Origin: Capitulum mitella
Taxonomy: Eukaryota > Arthropoda > Thecostraca > Pollicipedomorpha > Pollicipedidae
Assembly: GCA_030062745.1 (NCBI GenBank)
Contig: CP099844.1
Span: 6,539,481-6,603,480 of the forward strand
Direction: 5' to 3'
DNA: 64,000 nucleotides
The notes under the pieces: model-generated
The model's database searches: none
Told to the model about the DNA's origin: nothing
Seen by the model: the letters and a program-made list of their open reading frames with translations, nothing else
Shown: in pieces, positions 44,901 through 57,722 of the stretch
Numbering within the stretch: the stretch's first letter is position 1
How the letters are laid out: every line of letters starts with the position of its first letter
Made by a program: the position numbers and the translations under genes

Positions 44901-47099
44901 TCACGGCGCGAGCCGGCTGAGCAATCCTCCAGCCCGGGGCTCACGGCGGCGTCAGCGGCTGCCGCGCCGCGCGCCGCCGCGCCAGATGCGCCGCCCGGTG
45001 CAGGGCGGCTCATCTTTGTGCGGCGCGGCGCGGCCAAACGTGTAAACCAGCCGGCTGCAGGGCGGCGCGCGGCCGGCACGTGCGGGGCACGGCGCCGGCC
45101 GGCAGGGGGCGGCCAGCTGCGCCGCTCGTCCCGGGAGGCCGGACGGCGCCGCCGAAATGGACGCCTTCCCGGAGCGCCGGCGGAGCGGCGGAGCGGCCCA
45201 GCAACATCTGCCGCCGGCCGGCCAGACAAAGGACGGAAAACTGGCGCCCGTCGGGCCGGCAGGGCCGGGCGGACGGGCCGACCAGGGGCGGACAGAGTCA
45301 ACAGGGACCGACAGACGGACCAGCGGACGGACGTACCCGGAGAACGGACCAGGGCCGGAAAGACCGCGAGGGACACGAACGACTGAACACAGGTAACAGG
45401 AAGAACATGAAGAGCCATCACACCGCCAAAAAACTTGCATTTCGACGTCGCTGCACGCGCCGAGACAACCTAACCTGGTCCCGCCATCCTTCACAGGACC
45501 AGCCCCAGCCGGCACTGTTGTGCTTGGCCAGTCCAACTCGTTCGTTGCAGGTCAACGACCTCCGTCCGCCGTCCAGCGCGAGGTGTCCGGTGGCGGTCCG
45601 GCCGGTCCAAAACCAGCTGATAACGCCGCCAGTGACAGGGTACAGCCTGAAGCCGTCGGGCGCCGCGTCGCAGAACGCCTCCAGGTCATCGACAGCAGCC
45701 CAAACACGGCGCCACCGGGCGGCGGTGGTTCTCAAACCGGGCGGACGGCGGCCGCGGCGGTTGAGAGCCGCCGCGCGCCGCCGGACGCCGCCGGCGCGCG
45801 GCGGAATGTGTAGTAAAACCAGTCTCGGCGTCGTCCGGGACCGGTGGGGGGGGGGCGCTGGAGGTCGGTCCATCGTGCAGCGGCCGCGCCGGCCCGCGGC
45901 AGACGATGGGAAGCCATGGACGAGCGGCTGACCCTGACAGAGCGCCCGGCCGGTGGAGGTGTGCGCCGGGCCGGCGGCTGCGGCTGTCAGTCGGAGGCGT
46001 TCACAGTCGCGGCAGAAGGCTTCGGCGCGCACTGCGGGATCAATGACCGCGGCTCAGTGCAGGCGGACAGGGCGACACCGGTCTGCCATGACGGCGCGCA
46101 GTTCCCCGGTCCGACGGTCCGGCTGGCGGCGGGGACATCCGACGCCTCAGACGCGACTCGGGGCCCACCGAGCACTGCAGTCCGAGCGGGGAAGCCGTCT
46201 GAAGGAGACTATTCGCCGGTCAGCTGACAACGGCAGGGCAGCTGAGGCAGGCCTGGACGGCTGCCCTGTCGGCGCAGCCGAGGAACGAGTGACGTTGACA
46301 GTGAGCTGTGACTTGCGAAGCTCGCCGAATCAGCCACTGCTCCAGCAGTCCCTTCCCCACGTCGCAGAATACAAGTCCCCGACCGAGTCCTCTCCAGTTT
46401 CTCGACACCTCCTCTGCGACCTAGAAGCCAAGCCAGGACCCCTGGACCAGGCCCCTGGACCAGACCAGGACCAGGCCGACTGGCACCAGTACGTGGCATC
46501 CAAAACGTATACAAATTCCTGACACTCTCTCGCACGACAGCCATCCATCAACTACACTGGAAAACTGCGTGAATGGGTGGAAGAAAAAGAATTCTTCAGC
46601 GTGCTAAGTTGAACGCCCGACTCTCAGCTCCAGATTGCGACCATCACTTATCTATCATTCTGTCGCCCGTTCTCCTGGGCGGAATCCCCTGCGGGTACTC
46701 TCAGACGCACCCGAACATAAATTCAATACTTTCATACCCAAGATTGTACTGTACGCATTCACTTCCAAAGTCCCGCGCGAAGCCTCCCACTCCACAAAAT
46801 CCACGGGAGTCAACCACCATGATAAACATGACGTCGATGCATTTTGATACATTCTTGTATGAGACCCCACCTGATCACATCGGACAGAACCAAAGGCCAG
46901 GACCACATCACAACAACAATCAACGACACAATCGACAGGTGTCGGCCCCACGGCCCATACACGAACGACACAACTACACCTGCTTAAACCGCAGGGAGCA
47001 CGGGGTACAACATCACCGACCAGCACACCGCCCAGAGGGAGCCAGGGGTACGTCTCTTCACAGCACGGCTTACTGGCCGGGCTCAGGCTCCGCTTGCGC

Positions 47100-47275
47100 T
47101 CAGCCCGGGCTCGGGCTTGGGCTCGGGCTCGGGCCTGGACTCGGGTTCGAGCCTAGATTCGGACTCGGGCTCGGGCTCGGACTCAGGTTCGAGCCTAGAT
47201 TCGGACTCGGGCTCAGGCTCGGGCTCAGCCTCGGGCTCGGGCTCGGGTCGGGCTCGGGTCGGGCTCGGCTGGGGT
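47100..47275. repeat. GGCTCG hexamer-type repeat
   Basis: About 175 bases of gggctcgggctc words with interspersed gattcggactc variants. Confidence 0.85.
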
Positions 47276-47460
47276 CGGCCGGTGCGGCGGCAGGGCCCGC
47301 TGCCAGCCTCGGCGCCGCTATCAGATCGTGTCGCCAGGTCGCAGGGCGATTCCCACGCGGCCGCCCGCGACCGTGGGACAGCGTAGGCAAATGGAACGGA
47401 GATATGGGTCAAAGCGCCCGCTGGTGGCCGGCGGAGGCTGCACGGAACGCCGCGCAGGCT

Positions 47461-47580
47461 GAGTCTGGTCTGGTCTGGTCTGGTCTGGTCCGGCCTGGTC
47501 CGGTCTGCTCTGGTCTGGTCTGTTCTGGTCTGGTCTGGTCTGGTTTGGTCCGGCCTGGCTTGATCAAGCCTGGCCTGGCC
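47461..47580. repeat. TGGTC pentamer repeat
   Basis: Tandem tggtc/tggtctgg pentamers with cggcc interruptions over about 110 bases. Confidence 0.9.
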
Positions 47581-49139
47581 CGAGAGGGTGTGGAGTGTGA
47601 AGACGTGCCCTAGTACAGTGAACTACACAGGCCGACCGGGCCGACGACGTGACAGCGCAAATGCAGACGCAGCTCCACAGTGAGATCTTCCGGGCCGTAG
47701 TCGGCACCTCGTCCGGGCGGCGGGCACCATGGTCTGAGTTACGGCCGCGGGGGGATACGCGACTGGTGTGAGCTCGCCTGGAAGCCGGCCACACCAGACT
47801 CCGCTCCGCCGGCAGGGTGGCAGACGCTGATAACGTCACTGACGTAACGAAGACCAGGGAACAATTCCGATGTGACATCCACGTCGGAACAATGGTCATA
47901 AACTGATTCTGCGGGTGCTCGCAGCGATCCATAATCAAGGGAAAAGCACAAGGAAATCGAGTCGAAGTGGCTTAATAAACCGTACGATAAGCACAAGGAA
48001 ATCAAATCGTACTGGCTTACTAAGTAATACGACGACAAAGCTATGTTTCTTTTCCATGAACCCTACAGCCTTTCGCGAGCGACCTTGCCAACGGCCTGCA
48101 GCCGATCCATACAATGCCGGAATCAACAGAGGAGAACGACAAGACCACGTCGCGGAGAGGGCCGGTCAACACAGGACCAGCCGTTCCGGCCGCTCAGTTT
48201 GTTCTGCACAGGCCACAATAATGGATCACGAACTCGACGCGCCGCGGAATGATACGGAGCCGGACAGACTACGGCTCACCAAAGAACCACAGATCGACAC
48301 AACACAGACCTGCACAGGGCCACAAATCGGCACGACACTGATCAATCAGTACAGGTCGCAAATCGGCACGACAGTGATCAATCAGAACAGGCCGCAAATC
48401 GGCACAACACTTATCAGTACACGGCCACAGATTGACAAACCCGGGCCAGCACAGGGCCACAGACTGGCACGCCTCATCGCCCAGAAGCCAAACAACATAC
48501 ACGTCCCCATCATGTCGTTTGGTGGGCGTCAATGCAATGCTCTCAAGTCTAGCGTGCAGCGGCCGCCACAGGGCCGGGGGGAGGGGGGGGGGGGGCGACA
48601 AACCAGCGCAGTGCGCGGATGAAGCGAGCGAGTCCCACGGCTGGGCGTACAGGTGACGATACGTTCTCGTCTCCATCACTGCCAGCAAACGGGAGCCCAT
48701 TCTTCCGTCCGCAGGACAGCAGTCCAAAAAAGGATGAAATGATCTCCAGAAGACGAGCGCTGATACACTACAGCCGCGCTTTACTAAAATACCTGGGCTC
48801 TCCACTTCCACGCGGAACCCATCTCATCTATCCGTATATCCCGAATAGGCCGTTCCAGCAACGTGGAGTGTGTTCTGATGTCAGGCACACACTTCTGAGA
48901 GTGGCGCCATCACTCGACTGGGCTTTCGTTGCCACTGCCCATGAGAGTGCGGCACTGGGCCGAGATATGACGACCGACAGGGGCCGTCGGCGGCCGCCTC
49001 CCCCGACGCCGGCCGGCCCAGCCCGGGGTGCGCTACGGACACCGAACAGGCCCCGTGTCGGCGGCGCCATTAGTGGCGTCAGCGGTGCCACCGCGCTGCT
49101 GACGGCCGGCGACAGCCGCGCCGGCGGCGGCTCGGAGCC

Positions 49140-49204
49140 GGGGCCGGGGCCGGGGCCGGGGCCGGGGCCGGGGCCGGGGCCGGAGCCGGGGTGGGGGGGG
49201 GGGG
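49140..49204 (+). repeat. (GGGGCC)7 followed by 12-base G run
   Basis: Seven exact GGGGCC units (49140-49181), then GGAGCC and a poly-G at 49193-49204. The sequence can form G-quadruplexes on the + strand. Confidence 0.95.
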
Positions 49205-49929
49205 ACTCCGGAGAGACGTGGGAGCGGCCGAGCGGCGCGGAGCCTCGCCGTTTTTACCGGCGTCTCCGGGCCGCCTGACAATCGGCCGCGTCCGACGGCA
49301 GCTCGTCAGGGCACCACACGCTCAGGTCCCCTACCCCGGCCCGTATGATACCCCCGCTCTGCTCCCCTGCCACGGCCGTGTGACAGAACGGCCGTCATAG
49401 TACCACACGCTCAGGCCCCCGGACCGGCTGACGGGACGGCCGTCAGGGCACCACCTGCTCAGGTCCCCCGGACCGTCTGACGTCCCCGCCTGCGTCCCCG
49501 TCCGTCTCCCGTCGGCCTGTGGTCGTCCCCTGCCCTGGCCGCAGCCTCCGCGTCCGCCGGGCCGGCCGCTGCAGCTCCGGCGTCGGGACAGCTCACCAGC
49601 CCCGGTGACAAGGCCGGTCTGAAGGCGCCCGCAGCTCCCGCCGGTACAGGCGGCCCAACGTGGCGCCGGCCACGGGCGCGCGGAGTGAACACCGGTCCCG
49701 GCTGGCCCGTCCCGGCGGCCCGGGTCACTGAGTCACAAACAGGTCACAAAGAGGTCAGAGCTGAGCAGCGCTGGCGGGCACACTGCAGACCTGAATCCAG
49801 ACATGCCGTCAGAATTTTCAAGTTTTGCCTGAGAAGAGTATATGCGCACCCGAGCATTTCGAACTAATATAAACTATTCCTCAATTGAATTTTTCATCGG
49901 ATTTCTGCCGGGACCGCCAAACGCAGACA

Positions 49930-50650
49930 CTGGAGACGCGACACCGATGACGTCATCCGTGAGCGAGCAGCGGGTCGCGGATGACGTCACACGGGCTGGA
50001 CCGTGAAACCGCGGCACGCCGAGACGGCACGCGACGCCGCCGGCCCGCGCCGAGCCGCCGCGACCGGAAGCGGTCCTGCCGGGAGAGCGGGCAGCGCGCC
50101 GCGACCGCCGCGACAGGCCGGCGCGGCGCCACTTTCCACCCGGCCGGCGGCGCGTCAGCCCGCCGCCGCGTCCAAGGGCCGGCGTGGAAAGCGGCGTCCA
50201 CATGGGCCCGCGGCTCGGGGTGCCGGCCAGAAACAACAGCCAAACTCGGCTCGCGGAGCCGAGTCAAAATCCCGTGGCGCCGAAACGGGCCGCTGCTGCC
50301 AGCCGATGCCCACAGGCACTTATAAATGAGCCGGCGACGAGGCCAAAACCCACAGCCGTATCCAAATGGCTCAGCAGGAGCACGGCAGCGCCGCCGCCGG
50401 CGCCGCAGCACCGCCCGACGCCGACCTGGCGGCGGCGGCGGGCCCAGAAGCGCGCCCGGCCGGCCGCCGCCGCCGCCGGCCGCCGCCGCCGGCCGCCGAA
50501 CCGCTACGCGAACGCGCGGCCACGCCACACGTCACGCCGTGACGTCACAGTCACGTGGACACGTCGGGGCGACGCCGCGCCGCGCCGCGGCGGCCGGGCG
50601 CGTGAGGTCGCGGCGCCGCCGCGGTCCGGTGGCCGGGCCATTTGTATTCG
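49930..50650. promoter_or_regulatory. CpG block with three CRE palindromes
   Basis: TGACGTCA occurs at 49948-49955, 49982-49989 and 50540-50547. CACGTG lies at 50552-50557 and a TATAAA-like element near 50322. The clustering in a CpG-dense block suggests a promoter or enhancer, possibly of MAGI. No start site or linked exon can be shown. Confidence 0.35.
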
Positions 50651-53600
50651 ACGCTGCCGGCCGGGCCGCATGCGGTCTGCAAACAGGCCGACCCGGCGTG
50701 AGCCCGTGAACGAGGCCAAAAGGTCAGCCGATGCATCTCCGGGCGGCCGGTCCGGGCGGCGCAGCCGTAAATCGTCCCCGTGTCAGCTGAATCCCGAGCA
50801 GCTGAGTGGCACTGACCAGCCGAACACCCTCAGCGGGGGCCTGCATCACGTGCTGGACGCGGGCCAGCGGAGCTGCGGCCGGCTGGAAACCGGCTCGGCA
50901 GGGCTGGCGAGCGGCAGACGACAGCCGACACAAATCACTCGACTGACGGAGCCCGATCGGCGGGACGGGAACGGCTCAGTCGGCTGCAGGCTCCAGGCAG
51001 CTCCCCGGCTCGAGACGAGCTGGCGGGCTGGATTCGGGCACGGGCTGGACGCCGGTCGGGCTGCGGACAGGTACGGTGGGCCGCGGCGCGGGGGCAGGCA
51101 GGGCGGACCGGCACGCCGCTGACAGCTCACGGCTCGGGCAGCTGGCAGTGGGCCAGTCGGCCCTCCCTCTGACTCAGGAAGAGCGCGGGAAGGACGTTCC
51201 CGTGGTCGTCACGCCGTGCTCAGGCGGCGGTGACGCCTGTCACGGTGGCATGTCCCGACTGACAGGCCGCGGGCCTGACAGTGGCGCCGAGAAGGCCGCC
51301 TGACAGCGAAAATTTGAGAAAAATTCCCAGAAACACCCGCAACAGGACGGCCAATTCAAAACGCGTGAGCTTCGCGCTTGGCAGCTATGTTTTAGTGCTT
51401 TTTGTGATAGAACTGCAGCGATTTGAACGTACGTATGAATATCAATGTACAGATGAATGTTTGTATTCATATGCAACTATAATTCATGGCGTGTTGAAGT
51501 AAAAATATTAAAAGAAATGTTCCACTTTAATCGACTTTCCGATATTTTCCCACCACAATGGCGCGAAAACGTCGCTGATGGCGTTTTCTGGCGCCACTGT
51601 TTTGAGAAGTGTCTAGGAACTTCTTCGGAAAAAGTGCGTAACTCAAACTACCTTTCGTAGTCAATCTCCCATATAACGCAATATGGATCTGCGCTGGCCA
51701 ATGAACGTAAGCATTCGCTGGCCGGCACCCGCTTGCTGTTGCGGGGCGGCGACATGCAACACGTGTTAACAGGACACAGCCGAATAGGACGCGCGGAAAA
51801 ACCGTGGAAAATCCCTTCGAACCTCCGTAAATGCAGAGTTTGGACACATCACGTATATTGCAGGTTCGCTTCTAGGAGAACAGGCAAAACATGGATATCT
51901 CAGTTAAAAATACGTGCGAATGTGCAGCATTGCCTTCGACGAAACCAGCAGACACGCTTAATACCACGGAAAACTTTCCAATACTACTGCAGTACAACAG
52001 AATAACCCACGCCTGTTTACGCTGCAAACTGGTTGTAGCAAAAGGCACGCGTGTTCGAGCTGTTCCGGCCTTCGCAGCCAAGCTGAAGCCTGGCGCCGAC
52101 CGGTGAGCAGCGCTGCCACCTCCCACCGCGCTCCCGCCACCGCGGCGGCCACGGCCACCGGAACCGACTGACCCGATCGACCAGCGCCACCGGTGCGCCG
52201 GCCGACCGCGACGGCCCGGCCGGCCACCGGGCGCCGCGCAGACCGGCCGGCCACCGCACCGCCGAGCGCCTGGTCTGAGATCGTGGTCCGCCTGCCGGAG
52301 GCCACAGCACTGGCAGCACGAGGCCAGCGGCGTGCAGCGCCGCCGTGAAGATTAGTGCCGGTTCGATCAAAACAGGGTCCGGTGCAGCCGACAGGCGGGC
52401 AATACCGCGCACCGGGAACAAAGCGCCGTCGGCCGGCCGATCCCGGAGACCGCCGGACGCGAATCGCTCTCCAGTGAATCACTGCCGGCGAGTCGGGCGG
52501 CCGCCCCGGCCATACCGGCATCGGTGGCGGCCGTTGCCGTACAGGGCCGCAGCCGGCCTGACCGGTCACAGTCCGGCACGGCCGAGCACAGCCGAGCACG
52601 GCACGGGGCGGGAGGTCCAGGCGGAGGCGGCGTTGGCGCAGAGGACGCCTTGCGCCGCCGACGGCCCTGCCTCTGAGCCGTAAGGGCGCGGCGCCGATAT
52701 CCCACAGCACCGTCCGGCACCGTCAGGACGTCACAAACATCGAACAGGCCGCAGCCAGGGCCACGGACGTGTCCGGGACACCGTCCGTCCGTCCGTCCGT
52801 CCGTCCATCCGCGCCGGGCCGGCTGGCGGCGGTTGTCGCTGTAGCGGGACGGCCGGCGGGCGTGCCGGCGCCGCGGCGGCGGCCGCCGCCGTCAGGGCGC
52901 GCCACCGCCGGCCGCGCTGGCCGCCGCCGCAGACAGGGGGAGAGCGGACGGCCGGCGTCCGCTGGTGGCCGGGCAGGCGCCGCCGCCCCGCCTCGCCGGC
53001 GCGGGCCGCACCGCCGCGACCGCGACCGCCGCCGAGCCGACCCGCACACGTGCCGCGCGGCCCGCGTCCCGGCACGTGGGACCGTCGCCGGTCACGTGCC
53101 GGTGCACCCCGGCATGTGCCGGCGTGCTGTCAGCGCACGTGCCCATGTTGATCCTGGCAAACGACTCAGTGCAAGAGATGTCATGCACGGCATGAGTTTA
53201 CCTACGCCAGAGAGCATGTAACCAGAGACATAACGCAGACTGATGTGACAGGCTTAGTCACCCCACGGTCGGTCGCTGTAATGTGTATGTACCCAGCGCC
53301 GGGTGGTGTGGGTTATGTCACCGCAATCGTAACACGGAGCGTCGAGCAAATGAATGAGCGGCGCCAGGCGCAGGCAACCGGTCCAGTGTGCCAGCCGCTC
53401 AGGAACGAACAGGCTTCATCTCGTCGTCAACGCGTCGCAACATACCGTGAACGTTTTACGGACTCGTAGGAATGCGTACACAGAAGACGACGACGTTGGC
53501 AGTGCCTGTTATGAGCCCGTTAGGACAGCGAAAGGTGAAGATTTACAATCCGTCCACAGATATGGCTGCGGTACTGACCATTATATTCCGGAATCAAAGC

Positions 53601-54269
53601 AAACTTCTGCTGAAACAATCAGCTTCCATCCCACCCCGGCGGCAGAGAGGGAATACAACGAACAGCTGACTGACGGCCGGTCGCCCGGCAGCCGACGGTT
53701 TCCCTTCCTACGATCGGCCTGGTGGGGGCGAGACCTGGCCGGCCAGGTCCGGACGAGCCATAAACACAGACCCCCGGAGCGCGGCCGGCGCCGCCCGCGC
53801 CGCTGTCCAGCCGTTAACGGCGCCGGCCGTACCTGGACAGAGACGGCCGGCGGCGGCCGGCGACAGGCCCCGATCTGCCGGAGCCCGGCCGGCTGAGCGG
53901 GCTGGACAAAGTCAGAGCTGCGGCTCACTCGTGTGGCCGTACAGCGCCAGGGCGGTCGGACGCCCCTGAGGCCCGGGGTAGGCAGCCAGACGCCCTCAGC
54001 GTCTTGACAGGCTTGTGATACTCCTGCAGTCCAAACGCAACAGCCAGACCCCCGCAGGGCCCGACAGCGGCACGTGACACCCTTGAGGCCTGGCCGGGGC
54101 GCCCGGACACCCTCACTTTCCGGCCGGAGCAGCCCGCCGCCTCAGAGCTCAACAGGCCCAGCCGGAGCCGGCCGGACGACCAGCACGCGCTGGCACGGCC
54201 GCTGCGCGCCGCGGCCGACGCAAAAACAGGCGCTAAACAGAGGCGCGCGGCGCGGCGGGGCCGCCCGAG

Positions 54270-54440
54270 CGCCACTGGCCCGCCGGAACCGGGACCGAGG
54301 AGGGTGCGGCCGAGCGTCACCGAGCCAACTGGCCCGCCGGAACCGGGACCGAGGAGGGCGCGGCCGAGCGTCACCGAGCCAACTGGCCCGCCGGAACCGG
54401 GACCGAGGAGGGCGCGGCCGAGCGTCACCGAGCCAACTGG
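54270..54440. repeat. 54-bp tandem repeat, 3 copies
   Basis: The landmark agccaactggcccgccggaa recurs every 54 bases (54323, 54377, and a diverged copy at 54431). Confidence 0.9.
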
Positions 54441-57365
54441 CCTGCGCCGGCCAGCCCCCGGCCAACGCCCGGCCATTTCCCCGCGGAGTTAGCCGCCGTC
54501 CAGGGCTCCGCGGAGCAGACGGGCCGGCAACGAGGCCAGCCGTTCCAAAACAGACGGGCAGGCCGACAAAAAGCCGGGGGGCGGCTGCCGAAATGCTGCC
54601 CAGGCCGCATTGTTTGGCGGCGGTGTCGGGAGGCAGCTGCCGTGCCGGCCGTAACGCCGGGTAAGACGCATTCCCAAACCGTGAATGTTTTGTGGCCATT
54701 AGTGAACCCGTTACCCTAGTTATTTAGAGATAAAGCGGCTGTCCGTGGCGTTCATGTGCGATACCGCAGCCGGCCAGGTGAGACGAAGCTGACGCACCGT
54801 TTGCACACGCGGCCGATGGCGTGGCGGCAGAGTGGGCGGGCTCACCCACGGCTTGACTAAGCGCTGGCTCGCAGGCAGTCACGACCAGGTGGAATGGCGC
54901 CCACACTGCCGGAATTCAGCGAACGGCTGGTGACGAAACCACGGATGACTGCGTCTCTAAAGCCATGTGCAGTCATACTGCTGCAATGCGGCTATGTGCA
55001 TCACGTATAACAGCGATTTCCGCAGGAATGCGAGTTGTTGCTGAGCACTCGGATCCATTACGACGTGTTAAATCGGCCAGCACATCCCGACACACGTTCA
55101 ACCTGCTTTTCCGGATTAACCGCATGCATATGTTTCTTAAGAGCCGCACCCCAGCATTATTACGACTTCGACGCCACATCGCCAAAGTAATCCGAGTCAT
55201 GTGCTGACTAATCGGCTTACACCACTTACAGCTCTCAAGACTTTTTGGCGTGGCAACTTCCTACCCTGATTGCTACGGGCTACAAAACGCCTCGACAACA
55301 GCCAGATTTGAACTGTTCACCCCTGAGCCCGGAGCCGACCGCACTGGCTGCCAGACCACGCGACAATACAATGTTTATACCGGACAATGCAATGAAGATA
55401 CGCCCAAATAAGCAGAAAATGCTCAAATTTTTTCGACGAAATGAATTCAGAAAAGAAGGGGCATGGTCTTTGCATGCGACACTGCCTAAACATAGTCTTG
55501 CGACAACAAAAACAGCACAAAAACGCGCATTCCTAGCGTCCGCGACCCACCAATGGCAACCACTGGCTCACCACGCAGCGCTCCCCGCCCCTCCCCGCCC
55601 GGCTGACTGGCAGACAGCTCCTCCTCCCCGCACCCTGACCGCCCCCTCCGCCCGCGGCTGTTGCAGCGGGCCGCACGTGGTCGGTACGCACGTACCGCAG
55701 CGGCCAGGCCTAATGGCGCCAGTTTGAAAAGGTCCGTGCAAAAACTCAGCGCCGGTGAAAGCGGTCACGTCGCGGTGCCGCCGGCCCGGCCTGCCGACCG
55801 CCATTGTGCGCCAGAGCCCGCTGACGGCCTCCAAACACGTGCCCCCCGCCGTCACTGACCGGGCCGACCAACGGGGGACAGCACGGAAAGGGGGGGGGGG
55901 CGCTGTCTGCTACGTCTGTCGGCTCTCTCCCATGTCAGTCTGCCGTCTCTGTCTGTCTTTGTCCTCATCTGCCGTGTTCTCACTGTTTCTGTCAATAGTG
56001 ATGACCTCTCGTTCTTTCTGCTTACAATGCCGAAGGCACATGATCTAAAAGTGCCCACTACTGAACCTCACTCTCCTCACTAGTTTGGTGGTAATGAAAG
56101 AAGTGCATTTATAAATTATATTATGATTACAGCTTACCAATTGTATGAACTGGTTTAATTATCAACAAATCGTAGTATGTGCACAATATTCGCGCATGGT
56201 TCTAAATAAACAAAAAAAAACACAAAAGTGACAACAATAGTTTAATTAAAAAATTACAGCAAATCATCACGAAAATATAATTTAAAAAATGGCAAGGTAG
56301 CTAAACTGCGCCACCAGTTTCCACGATTTGACGCCAATGAGCCGACAGACGGCCAAATACGTCTGCTAAAAAAACGACATGCTCCATCGCATGTCGCCCT
56401 GCTCCGTCTCCCGTGATCCCCCAGGTCCTGTCTGTCTGTCTGTCTGCCTGTCCGTCTGCAGCGACTCTGACCAGTCCATCTGCCCGGACACGGGGGACCG
56501 GTCTGCCGCGATTCTTCCCGGCGCCCCAGCCGAGGTCACGGCCACATGGCCGCCGGCAACAGACCGGGCTTTCATCAGTCGGGCGGCATGCTCTGCCGTC
56601 GTGCCGGTGCCGAATGGGGGTCACGGCTGACGGTGTCGCCGGCGGCCTGCACGCCGCAGATCGTGACAGATAGGTCCGCCCGGGGGGGGGGGGGCAGACA
56701 CCAGGGGGGGAAGACCCCCAGCCCCTGGTGTCGGCCGGCCAGCAGTGTCCGTGATAACATATCCGTGACAGTCATGGGTAGTGGTGAAGTTGGAGAGTTT
56801 TTAGAGAAGGTTACAGAAGCGTTAAATGAGCTGAGAAAGGATTTAGGCCATCACACGATTTAGCTTGGCAGTAAACACAGAAACGTTACTGTTTTCTGTC
56901 CTTATCAATCAGGCTTAAATTTAGCCGCAAACTAAAATAGGCGTAATATCTGATGTTGAAAACCATCGACGCCAAAATGCGTTGGACGCTGTCTGCATTT
57001 ATTTCTTTTTATGAGACTGGACCTCACAAACACCAGACGCTCCATCAAATCTTGGCAGCCGGATCCCGCCATCGGCAAATCAACGCCTTGAGACATTCCA
57101 TTAAACAACATCCTGTGTACAGATAGACCTTTCCCTTTTATCGGGTTTTCGAGTTTACAGCTGTCATCCGTCCCATCCAGTTTCTATCTATCGAAAAAAA
57201 TCACCGCCGACCAGAACCAATACGAAAACGAAGTCACGTTGGACTAGCGTAACAGCACCATCCAGTAGACCAACTTCGTCACTTTTGTTGACAACGGAGC
57301 CGGGCAGTCTGGAGTTATCGGCCGTGACCCGCGACAAGTAGTCGCCGGGCACCGCCGCGCGTCAC

Positions 57366-57722
57366 AGCCCGCAGAGGACTGCACACCGGGCAGCAGAGGA
57401 CTGCACACCGGGCAGCAGAGGACTGCACACCGGGCAGCAGAGGACTGCACACCGGGCAGCAGAGGACTGCATTCCGGACAGCAGAGGACTGCACACCGGG
57501 CAGCAGAGGACTGCACACCGGGCAGCAGAGGACTGCACACCGGGCAGCAGAGGACTGCACACCGGACAGCAGAGGACTGCACAGCGGGCAGCAGAGGACT
57601 GCATCCAGGACAGCAGAGGACTGCACACCGGGCAGCAGAGGACTGCACACCGGGCAGCAGAGGACTGTATCCCGGACAGCACAGGACTGCATTGCAGACA
57701 GCGGGCAGCACAGGACTATATG
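57366..57722. repeat. 22-bp minisatellite, about 16 copies
   Basis: Unit cagcagaggactgcacaccg plus gg, nearly perfect in the middle and diverged at the high-coordinate end. The unusual Cys/Leu-rich minus-strand frames here are products of the repeat. Confidence 0.95.

Noticed and set aside
45418-46032. Minus-strand frame considered as the missing MAGI PDZ0 exon
   Set aside because: No GLGF-type loop or other PDZ feature, and no acceptor/donor arrangement giving the phase-1 exit required.
50184-51122. 312-codon + strand frame in a CpG block
   Set aside because: Several frames on both strands are open at once here; composition explains it.
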